From Agromyces italicus DSM 16388 (GTDB lineage: Bacteria > Actinomycetota > Actinomycetes > Actinomycetales > Microbacteriaceae), in assembly GCF_000421545.1 (NCBI RefSeq), contig NZ_ATXF01000007.1, forward strand, positions 1 through 64,000: a stretch of 64,000 nucleotides of DNA, given 5' to 3'. Under the pieces are notes generated by a model. It did no database searches. It worked only from the letters and a program-made list of their open reading frames with translations, and was not told the origin of the DNA. Positions within the stretch are counted from its first letter, which is position 1. Every line of letters starts with the position of its first letter. The position numbers were made by a program, and so were the translations under genes. Shown here in pieces: positions 27,319-33,502 of this stretch.

Positions 27319-28068
27319 TCAGCCCCAGCCGGTGTCGACGAGTTCGACGAATCGGGCGAGCAGTCGCTGCGGTTCGGTGACGCTCGCCGAGTCGAGCCGT
27401 GCGCTCACCTCGCGCAGTTCGCTCGCCGGGAAGTAGCCGTGGTGACGGTACACCTGCGCCCGGGCGATGAAGTCGGCCGTCGACACCTCGGGGTGGAACT
27501 GCGTCGCATACAGGCGGGCCCCGACCCGATAGATCTGCACGGGGCATCCGGCCGAACTCGCGAGCAGCACCGCACCGCCCGGTAGCGTCTCGACCGACTC
27601 CTTGTGGCCGACGAGGGCATCGAAGCTGGGCGGCAGCGCGCCGACGAGCGGGTCGGCGGCGCCCTCGGCCGTGAGGGTGATCTCGACCGCCGCGGCGTTC
27701 TCGCCGTGCAGGGTGCCGACGGCGCCGCCGAGCACCTGCGTGAGCACGCCGATGCCGTAGCAGGTGAACAGCAACGGGAATTCGGCCTCGAGCGCCCACT
27801 CGGCCAGCTCGGCGAGCTCGCTCTCGACCCGGCGTTGAACCGCGTGCTTGTTCGCCTCGGGCGTCGTCACGTTGTACGGGCTGCCGCCGACGATGATGCC
27901 CGCGTACGCGGCGAGCGGCACGCGGCCGAGCGACTCGACGTCGAGACGATGGTGTTCGAGCCTGCCCGCATCGAGGCCGGTCGCGCGACGGACCGATTCG
28001 TACTCGGGGCCGACCGCCTCGATCTCGGGGCGTGCAGAGAGGAACAGGAACGGCGCTGCCGCGGTCAT
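27319..28068 (-). CDS. class I glutamine amidotransferase-like protein
   Basis: A 249-residue cytoplasmic protein with the GATase1 triad: Cys in FTCYGIGVLTQ (near residue 100), His in QFHPEVS (near 190) and Glu two residues later. The N-terminal IIVGGSPYNV stretch matches GuaA-like stand-alone amidotransferases. The partner synthase is not adjacent. Its ATG overlaps the stop of the upstream LysR effector-domain gene. Confidence 0.82.
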   Translation of the reverse strand: MTAAAPFLFLSARPEIEAVGPEYESVRRATGLDAGRLEHHRLDVESLGRVPLAAYAGIIVGGSPYNVTTPEANKHAVQRRVESELAELAEWALEAEFPLLFTCYGIGVLTQVLGGAVGTLHGENAAAVEITLTAEGAADPLVGALPPSFDALVGHKESVETLPGGAVLLASSAGCPVQIYRVGARLYATQFHPEVSTADFIARAQVYRHHGYFPASELREVSARLDSASVTEPQRLLARFVELVDTGWG

Positions 28069-28802
28069 CGGCCCTTCCTCCGCCCGCGCTGCGAGGCGGT
28101 CCGGCCGGATGCCCCGCGGCCCGAGCCCGAGCGCCCGGACACGCCCTTGGCTGAGCCCTTTCCGGCGGTCTTGCCGGTGGGCCTGCCCCCCGCGCGAGCC
28201 GCCTCGGCGGCCCGACGCTCGGCGGCCGCCTTCTTCGCCGCCTTCGCGGGCGAGAGCTCGGGCGTCTCGTCGGCCCGCGAACTGCGTGCGGTGCGGCCCC
28301 GCACGACGCCGACGAACTCCTGGATGTCGTCGTCGTCGCGTTCGATGCGCCAGACGAGCGCGATCCGCGTGGGCGGGGCGTCGGACAGCGGAACGGCGAC
28401 GACGTCGCGCCGTTGGTGGAGCCGCGCGATCGAATGCGGGACGATCGCGTAACCCGTGCCGGCCGCGACGAGTTCGAGGGTCATCGCCGGGTCGAGCTGC
28501 ACGGGCGCGGGCGATTCGCCGTCGAGATCGGCCACGGCGAGCTCGGCTTCGTCGGCGAAGGGATGCTCCTTCGGCAGCGCGACGACGGCGAGCTCCTCCC
28601 AGAGCGGGATGACGTGGAGTCCCTCGGTCTCGACCGGCAGCCGTACGAAGGCGAGGTCGGCCTCGCCCGTCCGCAGGCGCTCGAGCTGCAGGTGCTCGTC
28701 GACCCGCTCCGCCTCGAGCGGCAGGTCGGCGCGGCGCTCGCCCCACGCGCGCAGCCACTTCGACGGCGAGACGCCCGCGACGTAATCGAGCCGCAATGCC
28801 AT
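28065..28802 (-). CDS. LysR substrate-binding-domain protein without a DNA-binding domain
   Basis: A 245-residue protein. It begins directly with a LysR effector fold (LRLDYVAGVSPSKWLRAWGERR, LRTGEADLAFVRLP, VALPKEHPFADE, GTGYAIVPHS); the usual 60-residue helix-turn-helix is absent. From about residue 185 the chain is a lysine/arginine/alanine/glycine-rich tail ending GRRKGR that could bind nucleic acid. The start ATG follows AAGGGGG. It is divergent from the DUF5997 gene, a pairing I recall from other actinobacteria. Confidence 0.8.
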   Translation of the reverse strand: MALRLDYVAGVSPSKWLRAWGERRADLPLEAERVDEHLQLERLRTGEADLAFVRLPVETEGLHVIPLWEELAVVALPKEHPFADEAELAVADLDGESPAPVQLDPAMTLELVAAGTGYAIVPHSIARLHQRRDVVAVPLSDAPPTRIALVWRIERDDDDIQEFVGVVRGRTARSSRADETPELSPAKAAKKAAAERRAAEAARAGGRPTGKTAGKGSAKGVSGRSGSGRGASGRTASQRGRRKGR

Positions 28803-28853
28803 TCGGCGCCCCCTTGTTTCCTGCGTGCGGATGCCTCTCAGGCTACCGTCGGC

Positions 28854-28859
28854 TACGGT
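28854..28859 (+). promoter_or_regulatory. -10 element of the DUF5997 gene (leaderless)
   Basis: TACGGT, six bases (TGCAGG), then GTG 28866. Confidence 0.5.
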
Positions 28860-28865
28860 TGCAGG

Positions 28866-29297
28866 GTGAGTGAGAAGCAGCCGAAGGCCATGAAGCCGCA
28901 GTCCATGAAGGCAGAGACGGCGGCGAAGAAGCTCGGCATCCTCCTCGACGCCGCACCCGAGGAGTTCCGCGCCGCGGTCATCACGCGCGACGAGCTCGCC
29001 GCGTTGCAGGCCGACCCGCCCGAGTGGCTCGAGACCCTGCGCCGTGAGGGGCCGCACCCGCGCCCCGTCGTCGCCGCGAAGCTCGGTGTCTCGAACTCGG
29101 GCCTCGCCCGAGGCGGCGTCACCGAGCCGCTCACCACGACCGAGATCAAGGCACTCCTCGTCGCACCGCCCGCGTGGCTGGTGCAGGAACGCGCCACTCA
29201 GGCGGCCGTCCGCGCCGAGAAGATCCGCGTCGCCGACCGTGACAAGGAGCGCGCCGCGCGTCGCGCCGCCGGCGGCGGAGGCGGCAGCGGGGTCTGA
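28866..29297 (+). CDS. DUF5997 family protein
   Basis: A 143-residue cytoplasmic protein. The conserved body reads KAETAAKKLGILLDAAPEEF, ITRDELAALQADPPEWL, VAAKLGVSNSGLARGG and LVAPPAWL. The segment PVVAAKLGVSNSGLARGG resembles a helix-turn-helix. The tail is Lys/Arg-rich then Gly-rich. Function unestablished. The GTG start is set by the leaderless promoter. Confidence 0.78.
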   Translation: MSEKQPKAMKPQSMKAETAAKKLGILLDAAPEEFRAAVITRDELAALQADPPEWLETLRREGPHPRPVVAAKLGVSNSGLARGGVTEPLTTTEIKALLVAPPAWLVQERATQAAVRAEKIRVADRDKERAARRAAGGGGGSGV

Positions 29298-29307
29298 CCC
29301 GGCCCTC

Positions 29308-29958
29308 CTATCGCTCCGCGGCGGCGTAGCGCTCGCGGAGGAACCCCGCGACATCGGCGAGCTCGCGCTCGGACACCGAGTGGCCGAGGCCCTCGTAGAT
29401 GCGCGCGTCGAGCGTCGAGTGTTCGGGCAGCCACGCCAGGGTGCGCGAGACGGATGCCTCTGGCACCACCTCGTCTGCGGTGCCGCGGCCCCAGAATACG
29501 GGCGGCGCGAGCCGTGACATCCGACCGTCGCCCTCGCGCTCGCCCGGGAGCGCGAAGCCGGCGAGACTGACCGCGAATGCGAAGCGCTCCGGCGCGCGGC
29601 GCAGCAACTCGAGCGCCATCGCACCACCCTGCGAGAAGCCGAGAAGGCCGATCGGCCCCGCGTCGGGTGCGGCGCGATCGAACCAGGCGAGCAGCGCGTC
29701 GACCGCGGCGTCTGCGCCCTCGACCGAGAGCTCGGCGCCCTCCGCGAGCAGCGGGAACCAGGCGTAGCCGTATCCCGCGAAGATCGGCGCCCGCAACGAG
29801 GCGACGGCGGGCTCGAGCGGCAGATACGGCGTGAGGCCGAACAGATCGCCCTCGTTCGAGTTGTAGCCGTGCAGCAGCACGAGCAGCGGCCGCCCTTCGC
29901 GGTCGGCGGAAGAGGCCGACCAGAGCACGGCGTCGTCGTCGATCAGCACACTCGTCAT
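29308..29958 (-). CDS. alpha/beta hydrolase (phospholipase/carboxylesterase family)
   Basis: A 216-residue cytoplasmic esterase-like protein: oxyanion loop LLHGYNSNEGDL, nucleophile elbow GFSQGG (Ser near 115), Asp in GTADEVVP and His in GLGHSVSERE. The layout matches YpfH/carboxylesterase-2-type enzymes. The natural substrate is unknown. Confidence 0.88.
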   Translation of the reverse strand: MTSVLIDDDAVLWSASSADREGRPLLVLLHGYNSNEGDLFGLTPYLPLEPAVASLRAPIFAGYGYAWFPLLAEGAELSVEGADAAVDALLAWFDRAAPDAGPIGLLGFSQGGAMALELLRRAPERFAFAVSLAGFALPGEREGDGRMSRLAPPVFWGRGTADEVVPEASVSRTLAWLPEHSTLDARIYEGLGHSVSERELADVAGFLRERYAAAER

Positions 29959-29964
29959 GCGACA

Positions 29965-29970
29965 ACGCTA
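29965..29970 (-). promoter_or_regulatory. -10 element of the esterase gene (leaderless)
   Basis: TAGCGT, six bases (TGTCGC), then ATG 29958. A second -10-like CAGAAT (29982-29987) serves the divergent gene at 29995 with seven bases of spacing. Confidence 0.5.
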
Positions 29971-29994
29971 TCGGCGTGGGGCAGAATCGAGGGC

Positions 29995-30576
29995 ATGAGC
30001 GTACGCACCCCCGATCCCGACTGGAATCCCGACGATGAGCCCGTCGTGCGTCCGCCGGCGAACCCGGGCTGGTTGAGCGACCTCGAACTCGCGGAGGTGC
30101 GCGGTCGACTGCCGCTCCTCTACGTCGAAGCCGTTCCGGTGCGCGTCGACGGACTCGGGCAGGTCACCGAGGTGGGGGTGCTGCTGCGCGCCAACGCCGT
30201 CGGCGAGATGACCCGCACGCTCGTCTCGGGGCGCGTGATGTACGGCGAGACCATCCGCGACGCCCTGTTCCGGCACCTCGAGAAGGATCTCGGGCCGATG
30301 GCGTTCCCGCTGCTTCCCGCGAGCCCGGTGCCGTTCGGCGTCGCCGAGTACTTCCCGCTGCCGGGCATCACCCCGTTCACCGACGAACGACAGCACGCGG
30401 TGTCGCTCGCGTTCGTCGTGCCCGTCACGGGCACCTGCGAGCCGCGCCAGGACGCGCTCGAAGTGACGTGGATGACGCCGGAGGAGGCCGTGGGTGAGAC
30501 GGTCACGAGCGAGATGGAGGGCGGGCGGGGCCTGCTGGTGAAGCAGGGCCTCGCCTCGGTGGGCGCCCTGCGCTGA
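29995..30576 (+). CDS. NUDIX-like DUF4916 family protein
   Basis: A 193-residue protein of the actinobacterial DUF4916 family, which has a NUDIX-like fold. The body reads LPLLYVEAVPVRVD, VTEVGVLLRANAVGEMTRTLVSGRV and GETIRDALFRHLEKDLGP. The canonical NUDIX catalytic GX5EX7REUXEEXGU is not intact, so hydrolase activity is doubtful. ATG 29995 is chosen because CAGAAT lies seven bases upstream. Confidence 0.78.
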   Translation: MSVRTPDPDWNPDDEPVVRPPANPGWLSDLELAEVRGRLPLLYVEAVPVRVDGLGQVTEVGVLLRANAVGEMTRTLVSGRVMYGETIRDALFRHLEKDLGPMAFPLLPASPVPFGVAEYFPLPGITPFTDERQHAVSLAFVVPVTGTCEPRQDALEVTWMTPEEAVGETVTSEMEGGRGLLVKQGLASVGALR

Positions 30577-30594
30577 CGGTCTCGACACGCACCG

Positions 30595-30612
30595 CCACCC
30601 GACCACGGGTGG
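30595..30612. terminator. terminator-like hairpin between convergent genes
   Basis: CCACCCG-ACCA-CGGGTGG lies between the DUF4916 stop (30576) and the GNAT stop (30617). Confidence 0.45.
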
Positions 30613-30616
30613 GGAC

Positions 30617-31120
30617 TCAGCGAACCAGCCGCACCTCGTGGATCTCCTCGCCGAGGAACGGCACGTGCTGGTCGGCGCTGTCGGCGGTGAAGCCGTTGCG
30701 CGTGTAGAAACGATGCGCGCGGGGGTTGTCGGAGGCGACCCAGAGGTAGACCGGTTCGGTGCCGACGGCGGCATCGAAGAGCTTCTGGCCGATGCCGGTG
30801 CCGTGGTAGGCGTCGAGCAGGTAGATGAAGTACAGCTCTCGCTCGCGCGGGGCGCCGTCGTCGCGGGCGGGGCCCGAGCCGACGAAGCCGACGATCTCGC
30901 CGTCGACGAGGGCGGCGAACTGGGCGTACTCCTCGCCGCGTTCGGCGTAGTGGTTCCATAGTTCGGCCATGCGGCGCGGCGAGAGCTTCTCGAACGCGGC
31001 GGCGCTGATCAGGTGGTCGTAGGTCTCGTGCCAGCAGGTGGCGTGGACCCGGCCCAAGGCTTCGACATCGGAATCGCGGATGGGACGGACGACGACTTCG
31101 GCAACGACTTCGGTGCTCAT
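30617..31120 (-). CDS. GNAT family N-acetyltransferase
   Basis: A 167-residue acetyltransferase. The GNAT core is clear: VVVRPIRDSDVEALGRVH, LYFIYLLDAYHGTGIGQKLFDAA (acetyl-CoA loop) and VYLWVASDNPRAHRFYTRNGF. Substrate unknown. TAGTCT (31128-31133) lies seven bases before the ATG. Confidence 0.85.
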   Translation of the reverse strand: MSTEVVAEVVVRPIRDSDVEALGRVHATCWHETYDHLISAAAFEKLSPRRMAELWNHYAERGEEYAQFAALVDGEIVGFVGSGPARDDGAPRERELYFIYLLDAYHGTGIGQKLFDAAVGTEPVYLWVASDNPRAHRFYTRNGFTADSADQHVPFLGEEIHEVRLVR

Positions 31121-31178
31121 GCCCCCGAGACTAAGCCAGTCCGTCGTCGGTGCGAAATCGGGCCCGCATGACGGATCG

Positions 31179-31211
31179 GGAACCTCGGCGGGTCATCCGG
31201 ACATATCAGTG
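31179..31211 (+). promoter_or_regulatory. predicted ECF promoter P1 (sigma gene)
   Basis: GGAAC (31179-31183), 15 bases, GGACATATCAGTG (31199-31211). The same pattern and spacing recur at P2 and P3. P1 lies 57 bases upstream of the sigma-factor ATG, so autoregulation is expected. A second, housekeeping-like TAGGCT (31254-31259) sits nine bases before the ATG. Confidence 0.75.
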
Positions 31212-31268
31212 CATGGCAACTCCCACGAATCCCCGATCGGCGGAACGCCCGGTTAGGCTTGCCCGAGC

Positions 31269-31946
31269 ATGGGCGAAGACGGGCGGACCGACGCGGCGCT
31301 CTGGCTCGAGGCGACGTCGGGCACGGAGGCCTCGTTCGGCGTGGTCTACGATCGCTACCGCGCGCGCGTATTCCGCCGCGCCTACGCGCAGGTGCACGAC
31401 GTCTCCGACGCCGAGGACATCGTCGCCGTGGTCTTCCTCGAGGCCTGGCGTCGTCGAGGCGACGTCCGCTTCGTCGACGGTTCGCTGCTGCCCTGGCTGC
31501 TCGTCGTGACCACCAACGTGACCCTCAACACCCAGCGCGCCGCGCGGCGCCACAAGCGGCTCCTCGCGGCCATCCCGGCCGCCCGGCACGCCGTCGACCC
31601 CGGACGAGAGGTCGAGGAGCGCCTCGACGGGCAGCGGCTCACCGGCCGCCTGCAGCAGGCGCTCCAGCGGCTGAACCCCGCCGAGCGGCGAGTGGTCGAA
31701 TTGTGCTTCATCGAGGAGTTGCCGCTCGCCGACGCGGCGGCCGCGCTCGACGTCCCGCTCGGCTCGGTCAAGTCGCGCCTGTCGCGCGCCCGTCGCAAGC
31801 TCCAGGTCGAGCTGGGCGACGCGGTGTGGCCCGAGTCGCGTGCGGCGGCAGCCGAAACGCGTGCGGCGGCAGCCGAAACGCCGTCGCACGAGGCCCGCCC
31901 GCCCCGACCCGCGCACGCCGCCGACGACCTGGAGGTGACCGGATGA
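31269..31946 (+). CDS. ECF RNA polymerase sigma factor
   Basis: A 225-residue sigma-70-family protein with region 2 (residues 22-90: FGVVYDRYRARVFRRAYAQ, SDAEDIVAVVFLEAWRRR) and region 4 (about 125-180: LNPAERRVVELCFIEELPLA, then VPLGSVKSRLSRARRKL). The C-terminal 40 residues are a disordered Ala/Glu/Pro-rich extension containing a duplicated RAAAAET heptad. The stop overlaps the next ATG (ATGA), so it is translationally coupled to a membrane protein likely to restrain it. Three promoters of one type in this locus make it the obvious cognate factor; that is inference. Confidence 0.9.
   Translation: MGEDGRTDAALWLEATSGTEASFGVVYDRYRARVFRRAYAQVHDVSDAEDIVAVVFLEAWRRRGDVRFVDGSLLPWLLVVTTNVTLNTQRAARRHKRLLAAIPAARHAVDPGREVEERLDGQRLTGRLQQALQRLNPAERRVVELCFIEELPLADAAAALDVPLGSVKSRLSRARRKLQVELGDAVWPESRAAAAETRAAAAETPSHEARPPRPAHAADDLEVTG
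31839..31880 (+). repeat. 21-bp tandem direct repeat inside the sigma gene
   Basis: Two identical copies (31839-31859 and 31860-31880) encode RAAAAET twice in the C-terminal tail. The period is a multiple of three, so the frame is kept. Confidence 0.85.
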
Positions 31947-32440
31947 CCGAGCCCGAGATGCGGCCGGATCGCGCCGACGCGATCCGGGCGATGCTCGTCG
32001 ACCACGTGAGCCGCGAACCGGCCGTGCGCGCCGCCCGCCGGCGGCGGCGGGTCATCGGCTGGGGCGGGCTCGGGGTGCTCGCCGCGGGCGTCGCGGTGAC
32101 GGCCGGCACGGTGCTGCTGGCCCCGGGCCCGGTCACGCAGAGTACCTACGTGCAATGCCTGAGCGAACCGACCCGAGCAGCCGACGGCAGCTATCCCGGT
32201 TCGGGCGCGTCGGTCACCGAGAGCGACGAACAATGGGGCGACCCGATTCAGATCTGCACCCTCATGTGGGAGCAGGGGCTCTTCGAGCCGGGGTACGACC
32301 CGCTCGCCGAGCACAACCCCCCGGGCAGGGTGCCCGAGGAGTTGCAGCTCTGCGTCATGGAGGACGGCACGGCCGCAGTGGTGCCCTCGCCCAACGAGTC
32401 GATCTGCGCGGCACTCGGGATGGCACCGCCCACCGGCTGA
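31943..32440 (+). CDS. single-pass membrane protein, probable anti-sigma or sensor partner
   Basis: A 165-residue protein: cytoplasmic part (1-37, ending in a RRRRR cluster), one helix (about 38-60), and an outer domain of about 105 residues. The domain holds four cysteines (YVQCLSEP, IQICTLMW, LQLCVMED, ESICAALG). There is no zinc-binding HX3CX2C motif of ZAS anti-sigma factors. Its position, coupled to the sigma gene by a 4-base overlap, and its topology fit an anti-sigma factor, but I see no sequence proof. Confidence 0.65.
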   Translation: MTEPEMRPDRADAIRAMLVDHVSREPAVRAARRRRRVIGWGGLGVLAAGVAVTAGTVLLAPGPVTQSTYVQCLSEPTRAADGSYPGSGASVTESDEQWGDPIQICTLMWEQGLFEPGYDPLAEHNPPGRVPEELQLCVMEDGTAAVVPSPNESICAALGMAPPTG

Positions 32441-32460
32441 TCTCCTGAGGCCCGGAGATC
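32439..32460. terminator. terminator-like hairpin between convergent genes
   Basis: GATCTCC (32439-32445) pairs with GGAGATC (32454-32460), eight-base loop. It overlaps the stop of the putative anti-sigma gene and faces the end of the secreted-protein gene. Confidence 0.5.
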
Positions 32461-32476
32461 GACCGATCGGCGGGCG

Positions 32477-33091
32477 TCAGCCCAGCGTGCCCTTCGGGCG
32501 GAAGACGAGGGACTTGATCCGGTCGTTGTAGCTGCCGAGGGCGCTGCAATAGGGCATGCAGTTCATGCGCGACCCGCCGTAGCTCGTGGCCAGGTACCCC
32601 GTCGCCCAGCACCCGTTCAGGCCGATGATCGAACTCACCGACGTGTTCCAGCTCGACGAGAGCGACGGGAAGCCGAAGGTCGCGCCGTCGCACCCGCTGG
32701 ATCCCCAGAACGTCAGGCTCGACCCGCCCTTGTTGATGTCCTTGTAGATGCGGCCGACCGCGACCGATGCGGCTGCGACCGACCCGGCCGCGAGCGAGCG
32801 GGAGCCGACCGCCGCCGAGCGCTCCTCGAGGTAGCGGTCGACCTCGTCGACCGAGGAGAAGCAGACGGGCTCGGGAACCTTCGCGCGGGGTGCCTCGGCC
32901 GAGCCGATGTCGAGCGCGCAGTGCAGCTCGGCGCCTGCCGGCGCGCGGGCGGACAGCGCGGATTCGGACAGCTCGAGCGCTGCGGGGCTCGCCGTTCGCG
33001 GCTCGGCGCTCGCCGGCATGGCCGGTGCGAGCACGCCGACGGCGAATACGAGCGCGGTCGCTGCGGTCAGTGCGGACTGACGGATGGACAT
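32477..33091 (-). CDS. secreted cysteine-rich protein, beta/gamma-crystallin-like, under ECF promoter P2
   Basis: A 204-residue exported protein. The signal peptide (residues 1-29) has a clear hydrophobic core and an AxA site (PASAEP). The C-terminal 90 residues carry paired patterns that resemble a beta/gamma-crystallin or I36-inhibitor fold: IYKDINKGGSSLTFWG, FPSLSSSWNTSVSSIIGL, then YNDRIKSLVFRP. Cysteines in this part (GCDGATF, NGCWATG, NCMPYC) suggest disulfides. The start ATG follows GAAGGAG. It has its own ECF-type promoter, shared back-to-back with the peptide gene at 33233. The fold call is by eye and moderate. Confidence 0.75.
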   Translation of the reverse strand: MSIRQSALTAATALVFAVGVLAPAMPASAEPRTASPAALELSESALSARAPAGAELHCALDIGSAEAPRAKVPEPVCFSSVDEVDRYLEERSAAVGSRSLAAGSVAAASVAVGRIYKDINKGGSSLTFWGSSGCDGATFGFPSLSSSWNTSVSSIIGLNGCWATGYLATSYGGSRMNCMPYCSALGSYNDRIKSLVFRPKGTLG

Positions 33092-33140
33092 CGATGACTC
33101 CTTCGGGATCGGGTTCGGCGCGGTCGTCACCGACCGGCCG

Positions 33141-33173
33141 CACTGATATGTCCGGACCTCAGAAGAAAGTTCC
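33141..33173 (-). promoter_or_regulatory. predicted ECF promoter P2 (secreted protein gene)
   Basis: On the minus strand: GGAAC (33173-33169), 15 bases, GGACATATCAGTG (33153-33141), about 50 bases before the ATG at 33091. The 13-base -10 block is identical to that of P1. Confidence 0.75.
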
Positions 33174-33181
33174 ACGAATCG

Positions 33182-33214
33182 GGAACCTTTTCGCCCCACC
33201 CGGACATATCCGTG
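33182..33214 (+). promoter_or_regulatory. predicted ECF promoter P3 (small peptide gene)
   Basis: GGAAC (33182-33186), 15 bases, GGACATATCCGTG (33202-33214). Its -35 is eight bases from that of P2, so one short region fires in both directions. Confidence 0.72.
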
Positions 33215-33232
33215 GTGAGGGAAGGAGTGGCG

Positions 33233-33349
33233 ATGCGACGCACGAAGTCGATGGCCATCGTGTTGCTGGCGTTCGCCGCCGCGGCGATGGTCGCGCTGGC
33301 GATGGTCGTCGGCGGCGAGATCGGCCGCGCGGTCATGCCCGCCGGCTGA
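33233..33349 (+). CDS. 38-residue membrane peptide under ECF promoter P3
   Basis: ATG 33233 follows a strong GAAGGAG (33221-33227) six bases away. The product is basic at the start (MRRTK), then one hydrophobic helix (about residues 6-27, SMAIVLLAFAAAAMVALAMV) and the end GGEIGRAVMPAG. It is either a single-pass membrane peptide or a short exported peptide. A strong hairpin lies about 100 bases after the stop. Ribosome site, promoter and codon bias together support translation; there is no recognised family. Confidence 0.6.
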   Translation: MRRTKSMAIVLLAFAAAAMVALAMVVGGEIGRAVMPAG

Positions 33350-33447
33350 GGCGACGCATCGCGATCGACCCGGGCCGAGGGGACACGGCCCGATCCCGTC
33401 GGGGGACGGGAATGCGGGGTCGACGATCGGGGGAACGCCGACCCGCA

Positions 33448-33488
33448 GCACCGGGGCCCGTGGAGTCGAACTCCACGGGCCCCGGTGC
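33448..33488. terminator. strong terminator hairpin (19-bp perfect stem)
   Basis: The 19 bases 33448-33466 pair perfectly with 33470-33488, CGA loop. It lies 14 bases beyond the helicase stop (minus) and downstream of the peptide gene (plus), so it can serve both directions. Confidence 0.7.
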
Positions 33489-33502
33489 ACTCGACGGGAG
33501 GG

